Shown here: positions 1-7,531 of the stretch, piece after piece | Position numbering within the stretch: the stretch's first letter is position 1 | Layout: every line of letters begins with the position of its first letter | NCBI GenBank assembly: GCA_030631415.1 | Contig: DAOVLE010000061.1 | Location: 1-22,316, forward strand | DNA length: 22,316 nt | Direction of reading: 5' to 3' | DNA from: JAAEQG01 sp023133475 | Lineage (GTDB): Bacteria; Planctomycetota; Phycisphaerae; UBA1845 | Position numbers and translations under genes: made by a program | Notes under the pieces: model-generated | What the model saw: only the letters and a program-made list of their open reading frames with translations | Database searches by the model: none | What the model was told of the DNA's origin: nothing

Positions 1-150
1 GAATTGAGAATGGAGAAAATGCGGGGTTGGCGGCGTTGCCCGGTTTCGACTCTCTCCCCCCTTTATCCTCATCTCTCCGCGTTTTTCTCTGCGTTCTCTG
101 CGTCTCTGCGTTCATGAATAATCCAGGTTTAGCGGCGACAATCCACAATT
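1..150. repeat. Partial copy of dispersed CT-rich repeat element (copy at left edge)
   Basis: The first ~110 bases closely match 1498-1612: the same gagaatggagaaaatgcggg start, the same ggcggcgttgcccggtttcg stretch, and a run of TCTCTGCG/TCTCCGCG units. The end (tctctgcgttcatg) resembles the inverted copy near 9795-9840. The copy then jumps to a tttagcggcgacaa motif and lacks the middle part present at 1645-1777. No gene is supported here; the open frames are low-complexity artefacts. Confidence 0.75.
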
Positions 151-251
151 GTAGGGCGGGTTTCACCCGCCGTTGTGGCATGATGATGCACCGGGTGGAA
201 TCCGCCCTACGTCTCTTGCCTCTTGCCTCGGTTCGGCGGGTGAAACCCGCC
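151..251. repeat. REPIN-like inverted pair plus a third GGCGGGT hairpin
   Basis: At 151-171 the tetranucleotide GTAG is followed by a perfect 7-bp stem with a 3-base loop (GGCGGGT-TTC-ACCCGCC). A spacer containing gttgtggcatgatg leads to an imperfect inverted partner ending in CCGCCCTAC at 191-210. A further perfect hairpin (GGCGGGT-GAA-ACCCGCC) lies at 235-251. Two REPs in opposite orientation around a conserved spacer is the REPIN arrangement. The same spacer recurs at 1785-1841 and 10532-10588. Confidence 0.8.
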
Positions 252-266
252 CCACCCGCCATCGCA

Positions 267-296
267 TTGTACACCGCTGAAATGCTACGATATGCT
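267..296 (+). promoter_or_regulatory. Possible sigma70-type promoter for the CBM9-like gene and rnpA
   Basis: TTGTAC (267-272) and TATGCT (291-296) are separated by 18 bases and lie about 60 bases before the GTG at 357. The match to consensus is moderate and the call rests on sequence only. Confidence 0.35.
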
Positions 297-356
297 TACC
301 TGCGACTGCGGGGGTGTGAAAGCTTGGCATCTGTGTAACTTGACGAAGGAAACCTG

Positions 357-1010
357 GTGAAACTTGTTCCGACTCGCTTTCTTTTCGACTTCGAGATTCG
401 GCTACACTATCGTGCCCGGGCTCCGCGCATCACCGGGAAACTGGCGGACTGGTCTGGCGACTTTCTGCTTCCGCCGCTGTGCCGTATCGAGGGGTTCGAG
501 CCCTTCGCCCCCGTATACGCCTGCTGGAACGAAGAGGGGCTGTACGTCGCCACCGAGGTCCTCAACAAATCGCAGCCGCCGCACTGCGAACCACAATACT
601 ATTGGCAAAGCGATTGCTTGCGTATTTGCACCGATATGCGCGACACCCGCACCAACAAGCGAGCGTCACGGCACTGCCGGCAGTTTTATTTCATGCCCAC
701 GGGGGGTGGGGCTGGGGGCGACGAGCCGGCTGCGGCTTCGGTCAAGATCGCACGTGCCCGGGAGGATGCCCCGCCCGTCGCACCGGATACGATTCGCATT
801 GCTTCACAGGTGGCACGAAATGGATACCGGCTCGAAGCTCACATTCCGGCTGATGTTCTCTTTGGATTCGACCCTGACGAGCACGGCCGGATCGGTTTCT
901 ACTACATCATCGAGGACCGCGACTACGGGCAGCAGTGCCTCACCGTGGGCAACGATCTTTACTGGCACGTTGACCCGTCCACCTGGGCCACCGCCGTGTT
1001 GTCAAAGTGA
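357..1010 (+). CDS. CBM9/DOMON-like beta-sandwich protein
   Basis: This 217-residue protein has the layout of a family-9 carbohydrate-binding (CBM9-like/DOMON) beta-sandwich domain. It has an N-terminal ADWSGDFLLPP segment, a 'VYACWNEEGLYVATEV' strand pair (about residues 53-68), a 'YYWQSDCLRICTDMRD' core strand (about 81-96) and 'GYRLEAHIPADVLFGFDP' near 156-173. These are typical of sugar-binding domains attached to or standing near polysaccharide-processing enzymes. No signal peptide is evident. A GTG start is used, with a GAAGGA ribosome-binding site about 8 bases upstream; there is no better in-frame ATG. Its stop lies 17 bases before the preferred rnpA start, so the two are probably co-transcribed. 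The family call is by pattern recognition; the ligand is unknown. Confidence 0.7.
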   Translation: MKLVPTRFLFDFEIRLHYRARAPRITGKLADWSGDFLLPPLCRIEGFEPFAPVYACWNEEGLYVATEVLNKSQPPHCEPQYYWQSDCLRICTDMRDTRTNKRASRHCRQFYFMPTGGGAGGDEPAAASVKIARAREDAPPVAPDTIRIASQVARNGYRLEAHIPADVLFGFDPDEHGRIGFYYIIEDRDYGQQCLTVGNDLYWHVDPSTWATAVLSK

Positions 1011-1027
1011 TCTACGGGGATCGGGGT

Positions 1028-1399
1028 ATGAGGCGATATACGTTCCGGCGTAAACAGCACCTGCGCCGCCGCCGTGATTTCCAGCGTCTGATACGCACGG
1101 CTTGCAGTGTGGCTGACCATTGCCTGGTGGTTTACGTTGTTGCCAACGACTTGGGTTTCACCCGTCTGGGCGTCAGCGTCAGCAAACGGGTTGGGCCGGC
1201 GGTCAAGAGAAACCGCTTCAAACGTTTGATCCGCGAGTCCTTCAGGCTGATCCAGCACGAACTACCCACCAATCTGGACCTGCTGGTCATACCTCGTCGT
1301 GGAGGCTCGCCCAGCCTCAAAGGCTATCAACATTCTCTGCGGGCACTGGCCCGGCGGGCCAACCGTAAACTCAACCGCTCTCGAAACCGACCCGGATAA
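1028..1399 (+). CDS. rnpA: Ribonuclease P protein component
   Basis: RnpA is the small basic protein subunit that helps the RNase P RNA bind pre-tRNA and remove 5' leaders. The product (123 residues from this start) shows the family layout: an N-terminal LRRRRDFQRL segment, and the signature RNR helix 'SVSKRVGPAVKRNRFKRLIRE' (quoted here only as its key part, KRNRFKRLIRE) around residues 61-71. The length fits the family. I chose ATG 1028 because GGGGA lies 7 bases upstream. An in-frame GTG at 1007 overlapping the previous stop would add seven residues. The usual neighbours rpmH (upstream) and yidD/yidC (downstream) are absent; a CBM9-like gene precedes it and a repeat element follows. Confidence 0.95.
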   Translation: MRRYTFRRKQHLRRRRDFQRLIRTACSVADHCLVVYVVANDLGFTRLGVSVSKRVGPAVKRNRFKRLIRESFRLIQHELPTNLDLLVIPRRGGSPSLKGYQHSLRALARRANRKLNRSRNRPG

Positions 1400-1416
1400 T
1401 TCAAACGTGTAGGCAG

Positions 1417-1778
<362 letters not shown>

Positions 1779-1784
1779 CCGATT

Positions 1785-1841
1785 GTAGGGCGGGTTCCAC
1801 CTGCCTTTGTGGCATGGTGCGGCGGGTGAAACCCGCCCTAC
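1785..1841. repeat. REPIN-like inverted pair (GTAG family)
   Basis: GTAG plus a GGCGGGT-TCC-ACCTGCC hairpin at 1785-1805 (one mismatch) faces a perfect GGCGGGT-GAA-ACCCGCC hairpin followed by CTAC at 1821-1841. The spacer contains tttgtggcatggtg, almost the same as in the copy at 151-210. It lies just past the argF stop, in the convergent gap between rnpA and argF. Confidence 0.85.
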
Positions 1842-1855
1842 ATTGGCCGCCAGGG

Positions 1856-2791
1856 TTAGCCTGCCAGCAAAACCATCAGCGCGTTTTGGGCGTGGAGCCG
1901 ATTCTCCGCCTCGTCGAAAATCACCGAATTGGGCGTCCGGGACGTTTCGTAGTCGATCTCATCGCCATAATGAGCCGGCAGACAGTGCATGATGATCGCC
2001 TGCCTGTCCGCCACGGACATCAGTTTCGCGTTAACCTGATAGGGGGCGAAATCCTTCTTGCGTTTCTCAGCCTCAGCCTCCTGCCCCATGCTGGCCCAGA
2101 CGTCTGTGTAGATGACGTCTGCGTCTCGGGCTGCCGTCAGCGGGTCGGTCTCCAGCTTGATGCCGGCACCGGTCAGTCGGCCCATCCCCTGGGCTTCCTC
2201 CACCACCTCCGGAAGCGGCTGATAACCCTTGGGCGTGCAGGCGGTGCAGTTCATGCCGACGCGAGCAGCCCCGTACATCAACGAATGAGCCATATTATTC
2301 CCATCGCCAATGTATACGAAGTTCAGGCCTGCAAGCCGGTTCTTCTTCTCATAGATCGTGAACAGGTCAGCCAAGACCTGGCACGGATGCTCTTGGTCCG
2401 ATAGCCCGTTGATCACCGGGACCGTGGCGTACTTGGCTAAGTCCACCACGATGTCGTGCCCAAAGACGCGAGCCATGATGATGTCAGCATAGCGTGACAG
2501 CACGATGGCGATGTCTTCGGTGGTCTCGCGTGCTCCCAGCTTGATGTCGGCGGGGGCGAGATAGATCGCATGGCCGCCGAGCCGGGTCATGCCCGCTTCG
2601 AACGATACACGGGTCCGCAATGACGGCTTCTGGAAGATCATTGCCAGGGTTTTGTCAGCCAGCAGCTTCGGCTGATCGTTGCGGTAATAGCCGAGTTTCA
2701 ACGCTTCAGCCGTCTTGAGAACCTGCCAGATTTCTTCGGTGGAGAAGTCTTTTAGTGAAACAAGGTTTCTGCCTTTTAGATTGATAGCCAT
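1856..2791 (-). CDS. argF: Ornithine carbamoyltransferase
   Basis: It transfers the carbamoyl group from carbamoyl phosphate to ornithine, giving citrulline in arginine biosynthesis; it is cytoplasmic. The 311 residues match the family length. Visible motifs are the carbamoyl-phosphate loop SLRTR (residues 57-61, with Leu in place of the more common Thr), HPCQ (135-138), the ornithine-side DVWASMG (230-236) and HCLPA (269-273), which carries the catalytic Cys. The SLRTR form is common in many bacteria. The ATG at 2791 has AGGAAA 7 bases upstream. It is the last of three minus-strand genes, after rocD, but a 236-base gap full of hairpins separates the two. A GTAG-family REP hairpin directly abuts its ribosome-binding site. 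Confidence 0.96.
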   Translation of the reverse strand: MAINLKGRNLVSLKDFSTEEIWQVLKTAEALKLGYYRNDQPKLLADKTLAMIFQKPSLRTRVSFEAGMTRLGGHAIYLAPADIKLGARETTEDIAIVLSRYADIIMARVFGHDIVVDLAKYATVPVINGLSDQEHPCQVLADLFTIYEKKNRLAGLNFVYIGDGNNMAHSLMYGAARVGMNCTACTPKGYQPLPEVVEEAQGMGRLTGAGIKLETDPLTAARDADVIYTDVWASMGQEAEAEKRKKDFAPYQVNAKLMSVADRQAIIMHCLPAHYGDEIDYETSRTPNSVIFDEAENRLHAQNALMVLLAG

Positions 2792-2803
2792 AATTAGTTT
2801 CCT

Positions 2804-2824
2804 GTAGGGCGGGTTTCACCCGCC
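2804..2824. repeat. Single GTAG-family REP hairpin next to the argF ribosome-binding site
   Basis: GTAG followed by GGCGGGT-TTC-ACCCGCC (7-bp stem, 3-base loop). Read in the argF direction, the hairpin ends in CTAC immediately before the AGGAAA that serves argF, so the leader mRNA would fold right beside the translation start. Confidence 0.85.
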
Positions 2825-2835
2825 GCCCAGTCCAC

Positions 2836-2885
2836 GGTCCAAAGTCCAAAGTCCAAAGTCGGTGGCACCGGCGTCCCCGCCGGTG
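2836..2885. repeat. Short heptamer repeat and GC hairpin
   Basis: Three copies of gtccaaa lie at about 2837-2858. They are followed by a perfect 8-bp inverted repeat, CACCGGCG / CGCCGGTG, with a 4-base loop (2866-2885). This is another palindrome in the gap between rocD and argF. Confidence 0.7.
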
Positions 2886-2887
2886 AT

Positions 2888-2968
2888 GGGTGGCCCATGG
2901 CTTTAGCCGTGGGGGACACGAATCGGTGAACCATTCGCGTCCCCCAACGCTAAAGCGGTGGGCCACCC
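2888..2968. repeat. 81-nt two-armed palindromic element (GGTGGCCCA family, copy 1)
   Basis: The left arm gggtggcccatggctttag...ggggacacgaat pairs with the right arm attcgcgtccccc...taaagcggtgggccaccc. Each arm contains its own small palindrome (GGCTTTAGCC on the left, CGCTAAAGCG on the right). An inverted-orientation copy with the same arms lies at 11021-11102. Confidence 0.85.
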
Positions 2969-3000
2969 GTCGGAACTCGTATCCCCCACCATTGGAATAT

Positions 3001-3021
3001 GGCGGGTGGAACCCGCCCTAC
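3001..3021. repeat. REP hairpin just past the rocD stop
   Basis: Perfect GGCGGGT-GGA-ACCCGCC followed by CTAC, six bases beyond the rocD stop codon. No T-run follows in the rocD direction, so a classical intrinsic terminator is not supported. A role in mRNA 3'-end protection is possible but unproven. Confidence 0.85.
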
Positions 3022-3027
3022 TTCTGC

Positions 3028-4278
3028 TTATGCCAAAACCTTCTTGATCCGCTCGAAGGCCCAATCGAGGTCCTTCTGCTCGACCACCAGCGGCGGGGCG
3101 AAACGCATCACCTGCTCGACCGTGTCCTTGCAGAGAATGCCTTCCTCCTTGAGCTGCTTGCAATACGTCTTCGCCACACCAGCAGACTCGTGGAACTCCA
3201 CGCCAATAAGCAGGCCCTTTCCGCGAACCTCCTTGATCTTGTCGCCACCGATCGACCGGAGCCGCCCCATAAACGCTTGCCCTAGTTTGTCAGCCCGCTC
3301 CGCCAGTTTGTCACGATTAAGAATGTGCAAGGAAATCCGAGCCACCGCACAACCCAACGGATTGCCGCCGAAGGTGCTCCCGTGGTCGCCGGGCTGGAAG
3401 ACGCCCATGACTTCCTTCGAGCAGAGCATCGCCGAGACCGGCATCATGCCGCCGCCCAGAGCTTTGCCCAGGATAATCATGTCCGGCTTAACGCCCTCGT
3501 GATCGCAAGCGAACCGTTTTCCGGTTCGGGCTAAGCCGGTCTGAATCTCGTCGGCGATAAACAGCACGTTGTTCTCGCGGCAGATTTGGTGGCACTCTCG
3601 CAGGTATCCGTCTGGCGGGACCACGATCCCGCCTTCGCCCTGAATCGGCTCGACCAGGAACCCGACGGTGTTGGGGGTGATGGCTGTCTTGAGGGCTGCG
3701 GCGTTGCCGTAGGGGACCATCTTGAATCCCGGCGTGAGCGGCCCGAAATCATCCTTGAACTGCGGGTCGCGCGAGAAGCTGACGATGGTCACCGTGCGCC
3801 CGTGGAAGTTGCCGTCCACGACGATGATCTCCGCCTGATCCGCCTCGACACCCTTGACCTTGTAGCCCCACTTGCGGGTGGCTTTGATGGCCGTCTCGAC
3901 CGCCTCAGCCCCGGTGTTCATGGGCAGCACCATGTCCTGCCCGCAGAACGCGGTGATCTCCTTGCAGAAAGGCCCAAACTGATCGTTCTGGAACGCCCGC
4001 GAGGTCAGCGTCAAACGTTTGGCCTGTTCGAGGAAGACCTCCATGATCTCGGGGTGCGAATGCCCGAAGTTCAGGGCAGAGTATGCACTGAGCATGTCGA
4101 GATAGCGTTTGCCCTCGACGTCTTCCACCCAGGCCCCTTCGCCCTTGCGGATCACCACCGGAAGCGAGGCGTAGTTGTTGGCACTGTACTGCGAGACCAG
4201 GTCGTTGTGCTGCTCGGTGTTGAGGGTGGACGATCCTACAACACGTTTCACTCCGGATAAAGTTGCTTGAGTCATCAT
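3028..4278 (-). CDS. rocD: Ornithine aminotransferase (ornithine-oxo-acid transaminase)
   Basis: A PLP enzyme that moves the delta-amino group of ornithine to 2-oxoglutarate, giving glutamate semialdehyde and glutamate. It links arginine/ornithine to proline and glutamate. The 416 residues show fold-type I class-III aminotransferase motifs: MLSAYSALNFGHSHPEI (62-78), MNTGAEAVETAIKATRKWGY (120-139, strongly ornithine-aminotransferase-like), NFHGRT (157-162), DEIQTGLARTGK (243-254) and the PLP lysine K272 in ILGKALGGG. The substrate-side 'AYSALN' form favours ornithine over acetylornithine (argD), the main alternative. The ATG at 4278 has AAGGAG 7 bases upstream. Gaps of over 230 bases, filled with hairpins, separate it from both neighbouring genes on the same strand. 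Confidence 0.93.
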   Translation of the reverse strand: MMTQATLSGVKRVVGSSTLNTEQHNDLVSQYSANNYASLPVVIRKGEGAWVEDVEGKRYLDMLSAYSALNFGHSHPEIMEVFLEQAKRLTLTSRAFQNDQFGPFCKEITAFCGQDMVLPMNTGAEAVETAIKATRKWGYKVKGVEADQAEIIVVDGNFHGRTVTIVSFSRDPQFKDDFGPLTPGFKMVPYGNAAALKTAITPNTVGFLVEPIQGEGGIVVPPDGYLRECHQICRENNVLFIADEIQTGLARTGKRFACDHEGVKPDMIILGKALGGGMMPVSAMLCSKEVMGVFQPGDHGSTFGGNPLGCAVARISLHILNRDKLAERADKLGQAFMGRLRSIGGDKIKEVRGKGLLIGVEFHESAGVAKTYCKQLKEEGILCKDTVEQVMRFAPPLVVEQKDLDWAFERIKKVLA

Positions 4279-4310
4279 ATGTCACTCCTTATCGTTATCA
4301 GGTAAAGTCT

Positions 4311-4388
4311 CCCACCCCTTCCAGGGGTGCCGGGTCCCCCACCCCTTCCAGGGGTGCCGGGTCCCCCACCCCTTCCAGGGGTGGGGGA
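4311..4388. repeat. Three tandem 27-bp units, each with an ACCCCT-TCC-AGGGGT hairpin
   Basis: Units start at 4311, 4338 and 4365. The first two are identical (cccaccccttcc then aggggtgccgggtcc). Each contains a 6-bp stem with a three-base TCC loop. They lie in the gap between the P-loop gene and rocD, about 30 bases upstream of the rocD start. Confidence 0.9.
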
Positions 4389-4441
4389 CGGAATCCACCA
4401 TGGCGCCGGCATTGGAATCAATCGCCGACATTCGAATCAGT

Positions 4442-4494
4442 CCCCCACCCCGTCCGGCTGCCTGCTTCGCAGTCATCCGGAACGGGGTGGGGTC
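4442..4494. repeat. Inverted repeat downstream of the cpgS-like gene
   Basis: The arm ccccaccccgtccgg pairs with ccggaacggggtgggg across a ~20-base loop (one bulged base). It lies 20-70 bases past the stop of the minus-strand gene ending at 4513. It could act as a transcript-end structure, but no T-run follows. Confidence 0.7.
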
Positions 4495-4512
4495 CCCATG
4501 CTTTGTAACCGA

Positions 4513-5832
4513 CTAGCCCACCACCTTCTTGATGGCGCTGGGCAGAACGTCCTTATCATGCTCAGCCAACTCGTAGGCCACGCGGGTGTTTGGCTGCTTG
4601 ATCTCGATCAGTTTTGCCAGATCGATCGGCGTGCCCACAATCACCGCATCACAGGGCACCTTGGCGATGGTGGCCTGCAAATCAGCCATCTGTTTATCCC
4701 CGTAGCCCATAGCCGGCAGGATGTCGGTCAGATGGTTGTACTTCTCGAAGACGCCCTTGATCGAGCCTTGGGCAAAGGGGCGCGGATCGACGATCTGAGC
4801 CGCCCCGTTATTCCTGGCAGCCACGTGCCCGGCACCGTAACGCATCTCGCCGTGAGTCAGGGTAGGCCCGTCCTCGACCACCAGCACCTTCTTGCCCTTG
4901 ATGATCTCGGAGTTGTCGACGGTGCAAGGGGAGTCAGCCTTAAGGATAATGGCTTTGGGGTTCACCGCTTTGACGTTGGCTTCCACAGTGGCGACGTCCT
5001 TCGGATCAGCCGTATCCACCTTATTGAGCACCACGATGTCCGACAGCCGCACATTGGTCTCACCGGGATAGTAGCTCAACTCGTGCCCAGCCCGGTGCGG
5101 GTCCGCCACGGTGATATACAGGTCAGCCTTGAAGAACGACGTGTCGTTATTCCCGCCGTCCCAGAGCACCACGTCAGCCTCAGCCTCGGCAGCCCGCAAA
5201 ATTTTCTCGTAGTCCACTCCGGCGAACAGGATCGAACCTGCTGCAATGTGTGGTTCGTATTCCTCGCGCTCTTCGATGGTGCACTCGTGCTTGTCCATGT
5301 CTTCCAGCGTGGCGAAGCGTTGGCAAATCTGCTTGGTGAGGTCGCCGTATGGCATCGGATGCCGGCAGACCGCCACCTTCTTGCCCATGCCCTTGAGAAT
5401 CTCCATCACCCGGCGGGAGGTCTGGCTCTTCCCACATCCGGTCCGCACCGCACACACTGCGATGATCGGCTTGCTGCTCTTGGCCATGGTCACTTGCGGA
5501 GCGAGCAGCCGGAAGTCCGCCCCGGCGGCGTGCACACGCGATGCCTGGCTCATCACGTAGTTGTAGGGTAAATCCGAGTAGGCCAGCGTGACCAGACGCA
5601 CGTTGTACTCTTTGATAAGTGTTTCCAGTTCGTCTTCAGCCTTGATCGGAATTCCGTTGGGGTAGTTAGGGCCGGTCAATTCCGGCGGATACTGGCGGCC
5701 ATGGATATCAGGAATCTGCGTGGCGGTGAAAGCCACCACTTCCACGGTGGGGTCGTTCTTCCAGTACACGTTGAAGTCGTGGAAATCTCGACCGGCTGCA
5801 CCCATAATGATCATCTTGGTTTTTTCTGCCAT
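4513..5832 (-). CDS. Cyclic 2,3-diphosphoglycerate synthetase-like P-loop NTPase
   Basis: This 439-residue protein matches the family named after the archaeal cyclic-2,3-diphosphoglycerate synthetase. It has an N-terminal Rossmann-like part (MIIMGAAGRDFHDFN) and a central P-loop domain with Walker A VRTGCGKS (residues 129-136 in this numbering), WDGGNN (224-229) and a GTPase-like LNKVD (269-273). A C-terminal domain includes DAVIVGTPIDL. Many bacterial members are annotated by this name with no proof that they make the archaeal thermoprotectant. I chose ATG 5832 because GGAGA stands 8 bases upstream; the alternative ATG at 5847 adds five residues and has a poor site. It is upstream of rocD and argF on the same strand, so a link to ornithine/arginine metabolism is a fair inference. 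Confidence 0.85.
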   Translation of the reverse strand: MAEKTKMIIMGAAGRDFHDFNVYWKNDPTVEVVAFTATQIPDIHGRQYPPELTGPNYPNGIPIKAEDELETLIKEYNVRLVTLAYSDLPYNYVMSQASRVHAAGADFRLLAPQVTMAKSSKPIIAVCAVRTGCGKSQTSRRVMEILKGMGKKVAVCRHPMPYGDLTKQICQRFATLEDMDKHECTIEEREEYEPHIAAGSILFAGVDYEKILRAAEAEADVVLWDGGNNDTSFFKADLYITVADPHRAGHELSYYPGETNVRLSDIVVLNKVDTADPKDVATVEANVKAVNPKAIILKADSPCTVDNSEIIKGKKVLVVEDGPTLTHGEMRYGAGHVAARNNGAAQIVDPRPFAQGSIKGVFEKYNHLTDILPAMGYGDKQMADLQATIAKVPCDAVIVGTPIDLAKLIEIKQPNTRVAYELAEHDKDVLPSAIKKVVG

Positions 5833-6135
5833 TGGTATATTCTCCATTGCTCAATGGTTGTGAAGCAGACTCGGGCGCAAAGACTACACCTCTTTGCATC
5901 CCAAATAGTTGCATTCGTATTTCGTATTTGTGAACCAGCGAATGAGGGATCGGCGCAGGCGTTAAGTCATCTGTGCGCCGCGGCGGATATGGTCTTCTTG
6001 TAGGTGTGCCAAAAGCATCTCGTCGAGCACCCTTGCAGAAAGCAAACATCGGCAGAGGCGATAGCCCTCCAGCCTGACCTTCGGAAACTCCAACCCTATA
6101 GTCTACATCATGCGTTCAGCTTTGGCAACTGGTTT
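5833..6135. other. Intergenic stretch without recognised genes
   Basis: About 300 bases between the cpgS-like gene and the stub of the HEPN gene. I see no convincing ORF, RNA gene or repeat beyond a short caaatacgaaatacgaa run (as read on the minus strand). It probably contains the cpgS-like gene's promoter on the minus strand, but no clear -35/-10 pair was found. Confidence 0.5.
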
Positions 6136-6192
6136 CTACAGATTGCTCGCGGCGCGGATGTCTTCCAGCAGCTTCGGACTTTTAGGCAGCAT
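6136..6192 (-). pseudogene. HEPN toxin (hepT-like) stub, N-terminal 18 codons only
   Basis: The frame MLPKSPKLLEDIRAASNL followed by TAG is the same start as the HEPN gene at 7839 (MLPKSTKLLEDIRAA). It overlaps the end of the upstream mntA remnant in the same way. Everything after codon ~15 is missing, so no HEPN domain can be made. Confidence 0.8.
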
Positions 6193-6292
6193 AGAGCACC
6201 TGACGCGTCCGGTTGACTTGGCGGATGAAGTAGGGGTTTTTCATGGCAGCGGGAATGACCATATCGACATTCTGCTCGATAAGCTCGATCAT
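6182..6292 (-). pseudogene. Internally deleted mntA-like nucleotidyltransferase remnant (36 aa)
   Basis: The ORF keeps the first ~7 and last ~29 codons of the intact mntA copy at 7829-8140 (MIELIEQ joined to VDMVIPAAMKNPYF... ending QVLYAA). Exactly 201 bases (67 codons) are missing, so the frame is retained. The GS...DxD catalytic core lies in the deleted part, so the protein cannot be a nucleotidyltransferase. Its ATG overlaps the stop of the preceding small ORF (ATGA). Confidence 0.85.
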
Positions 6293-6432
6293 CGCTGGGT
6301 CTCCTGCGCGACATTGTAACCGAGACCACCGAGATTCTCCCGCATCTGACTTTCCAGTTTCGCGGATTCGGCGAAATGCTCGGCCAACACATCGATCCGC
6401 CGTATGTTCGTACTCGGAAGCGGGATCATCAT
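6289..6432 (-). CDS. 47-aa small ORF coupled to the mntA remnant (HsdM-tail-like)
   Basis: Starts at ATG 6432, one base after the rhuM stop, and ends in the ATGA overlap with the mntA remnant. Its sequence is nearly the same as the last 47 residues of the ORF at 8137-8334. The core KLESQMRENLGGLGY looks like the C-terminal helix of type I DNA methylase (HsdM) subunits, which end in similar KLE...NL..LGY patterns. It could be a remnant of such a gene or a small protein of its own. The substitutions between the two copies (N-I/K, A-E/K, A-E/K) keep the frame open. Confidence 0.5.
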   Translation of the reverse strand: MMIPLPSTNIRRIDVLAEHFAESAKLESQMRENLGGLGYNVAQETQR

Positions 6433-6433
6433 T

Positions 6434-7531
6434 TCAACGTTCACCCTTCGTCTTCTTAGCCGTGCGTTTGGTCTTCTTCCGGGTCTTCTTGGCGTCGGTC
6501 GGGGATTTGCCGCCGAGGCGTTTGAGTTCCTGGACGGCCTCGTCGAAGTGCTGGTCGACCGGGCTTGGCAGCGATGCGCGGGTGGCGCGGTACTTCTCGT
6601 ACTCGGCTTCGGCCCTGGCGAGGGCGTCGTCATGCGAGATCTTGCCTGCGTGCGACAGGATGTCGCGCTCGCTGAGGCGGAGGAAGTCGTCAAGCTTGGC
6701 TATCCAATCCCGCATGTGCATGGGTTTCCGGCTGAGGGCCTGCAATTCGGCGAAGTCCAAGTAGAAGGAGACGATCAGATTGAGCGCCTCGATTTCGTCC
6801 TTTGTCAGGTAGTTCTTGGCGACGCGGACGTCCGACTTACGCGGGCGCTCTCCGGACCACGTGGTGAGCCCCATGTTCGGTGCTTGAGTGTCGGCACGCT
6901 GGGCGACAATCTCGGCTGCGGTGTGGCCGTGGGCCGCCCAGTGCATCTTGTTCTGCACCGTGGCGAAGAAACGCGTGGAAAGGTCGTTGTGGGCGTCATA
7001 ATCAATACTGGAGGCGTAGATGTCGAGGACTTTTCGCCAGAAGAGCTTCTCAGATGACCTGATGTCACGAACGCGGGCCAGCAATTCGTCGAAGTAGTCG
7101 CGGCCGGCTGAGCGCTTGAGGCGCTCGTCGTCCATGGTGAAGCCCTTGATGAGGTACTCCCGGAGGCGCTGGGTCGCCCAGATGCGGAATTGGGTTCCGC
7201 GATGAGACTTGACGCGGTAGCCGACGGAGATAATGACGTCGAGGTTGTAGTGGTCGATATCGCGTTCGACTTGACGCCCGCCCTCAAGCTGAACTGTTGC
7301 AAAATTTGCAACAGTTGCCTCGCGCCGCAGCTCCCCCTCCTCGAACAAATTCGTTAAGTGCTTGGAAATGCCGGACTTATCGCGCTGGAACAGCTCGGCC
7401 ATCTGGTTGAGCGACAGCCACACCGTGTCCTGCGAAACGCGGACATCCACGCGGGCGAGGCCGTCTTCGGTCTGGTAAAGGATGAACTCACCGGGCTCGT
7501 GCGGCACGATCTGTCGGTCGGAATTGGTCAT
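6434..7531 (-). CDS. rhuM: Virulence RhuM family protein
   Basis: The 365 residues match the RhuM family (first described from a Salmonella pathogenicity island, molecular role unknown). Members are often found inside restriction-modification and other accessory loci. Visible are a winged-helix-like N-terminal part (VWLSLNQMAELFQRDKSGISKHL, key residues 38-59), the conserved 'YNLDVIISVGYRVKSHRGTQ' block (95-114) with FRIWATQRLREYLIKGF after it, and a lysine-rich tail (about 345-365). It is the only full-length gene besides mntA in this island. Its ATG overlaps the stop of a 34-codon ORF (ATGA), and another small ORF begins one base past its own stop. It is flanked by two copies of a duplicated mntA/hepT segment. 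Confidence 0.9.
   Translation of the reverse strand: MTNSDRQIVPHEPGEFILYQTEDGLARVDVRVSQDTVWLSLNQMAELFQRDKSGISKHLTNLFEEGELRREATVANFATVQLEGGRQVERDIDHYNLDVIISVGYRVKSHRGTQFRIWATQRLREYLIKGFTMDDERLKRSAGRDYFDELLARVRDIRSSEKLFWRKVLDIYASSIDYDAHNDLSTRFFATVQNKMHWAAHGHTAAEIVAQRADTQAPNMGLTTWSGERPRKSDVRVAKNYLTKDEIEALNLIVSFYLDFAELQALSRKPMHMRDWIAKLDDFLRLSERDILSHAGKISHDDALARAEAEYEKYRATRASLPSPVDQHFDEAVQELKRLGGKSPTDAKKTRKKTKRTAKKTKGER
7292..7316. repeat. Perfect 12-bp inverted repeat inside rhuM
   Basis: AACTGTTGCAAA and TTTGCAACAGTT are separated by one base. It lies in codons encoding ATVANFATVQ, a segment that appears conserved in the RhuM family, so the symmetry may simply follow from repeated ATV/ATV codons. 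An operator role is only a possibility. Confidence 0.5.

Noticed and set aside
27..338. 103-codon frame at the left edge
   Set aside because: It spans the CT-rich repeat and REPIN hairpins; composition and repeats show it is non-coding.
3001..3021. Intrinsic terminator for rocD
   Set aside because: The hairpin is strong but no T-run follows in the transcription direction, and the same hairpin occurs in many other positions.
3586..4260. 224-codon + strand frame
   Set aside because: Antisense shadow of rocD with no recognisable domain.
4327..5571. 414-codon open frame on the + strand
   Set aside because: Antisense shadow of the well-supported P-loop gene and of the tandem hairpins; no family resemblance.
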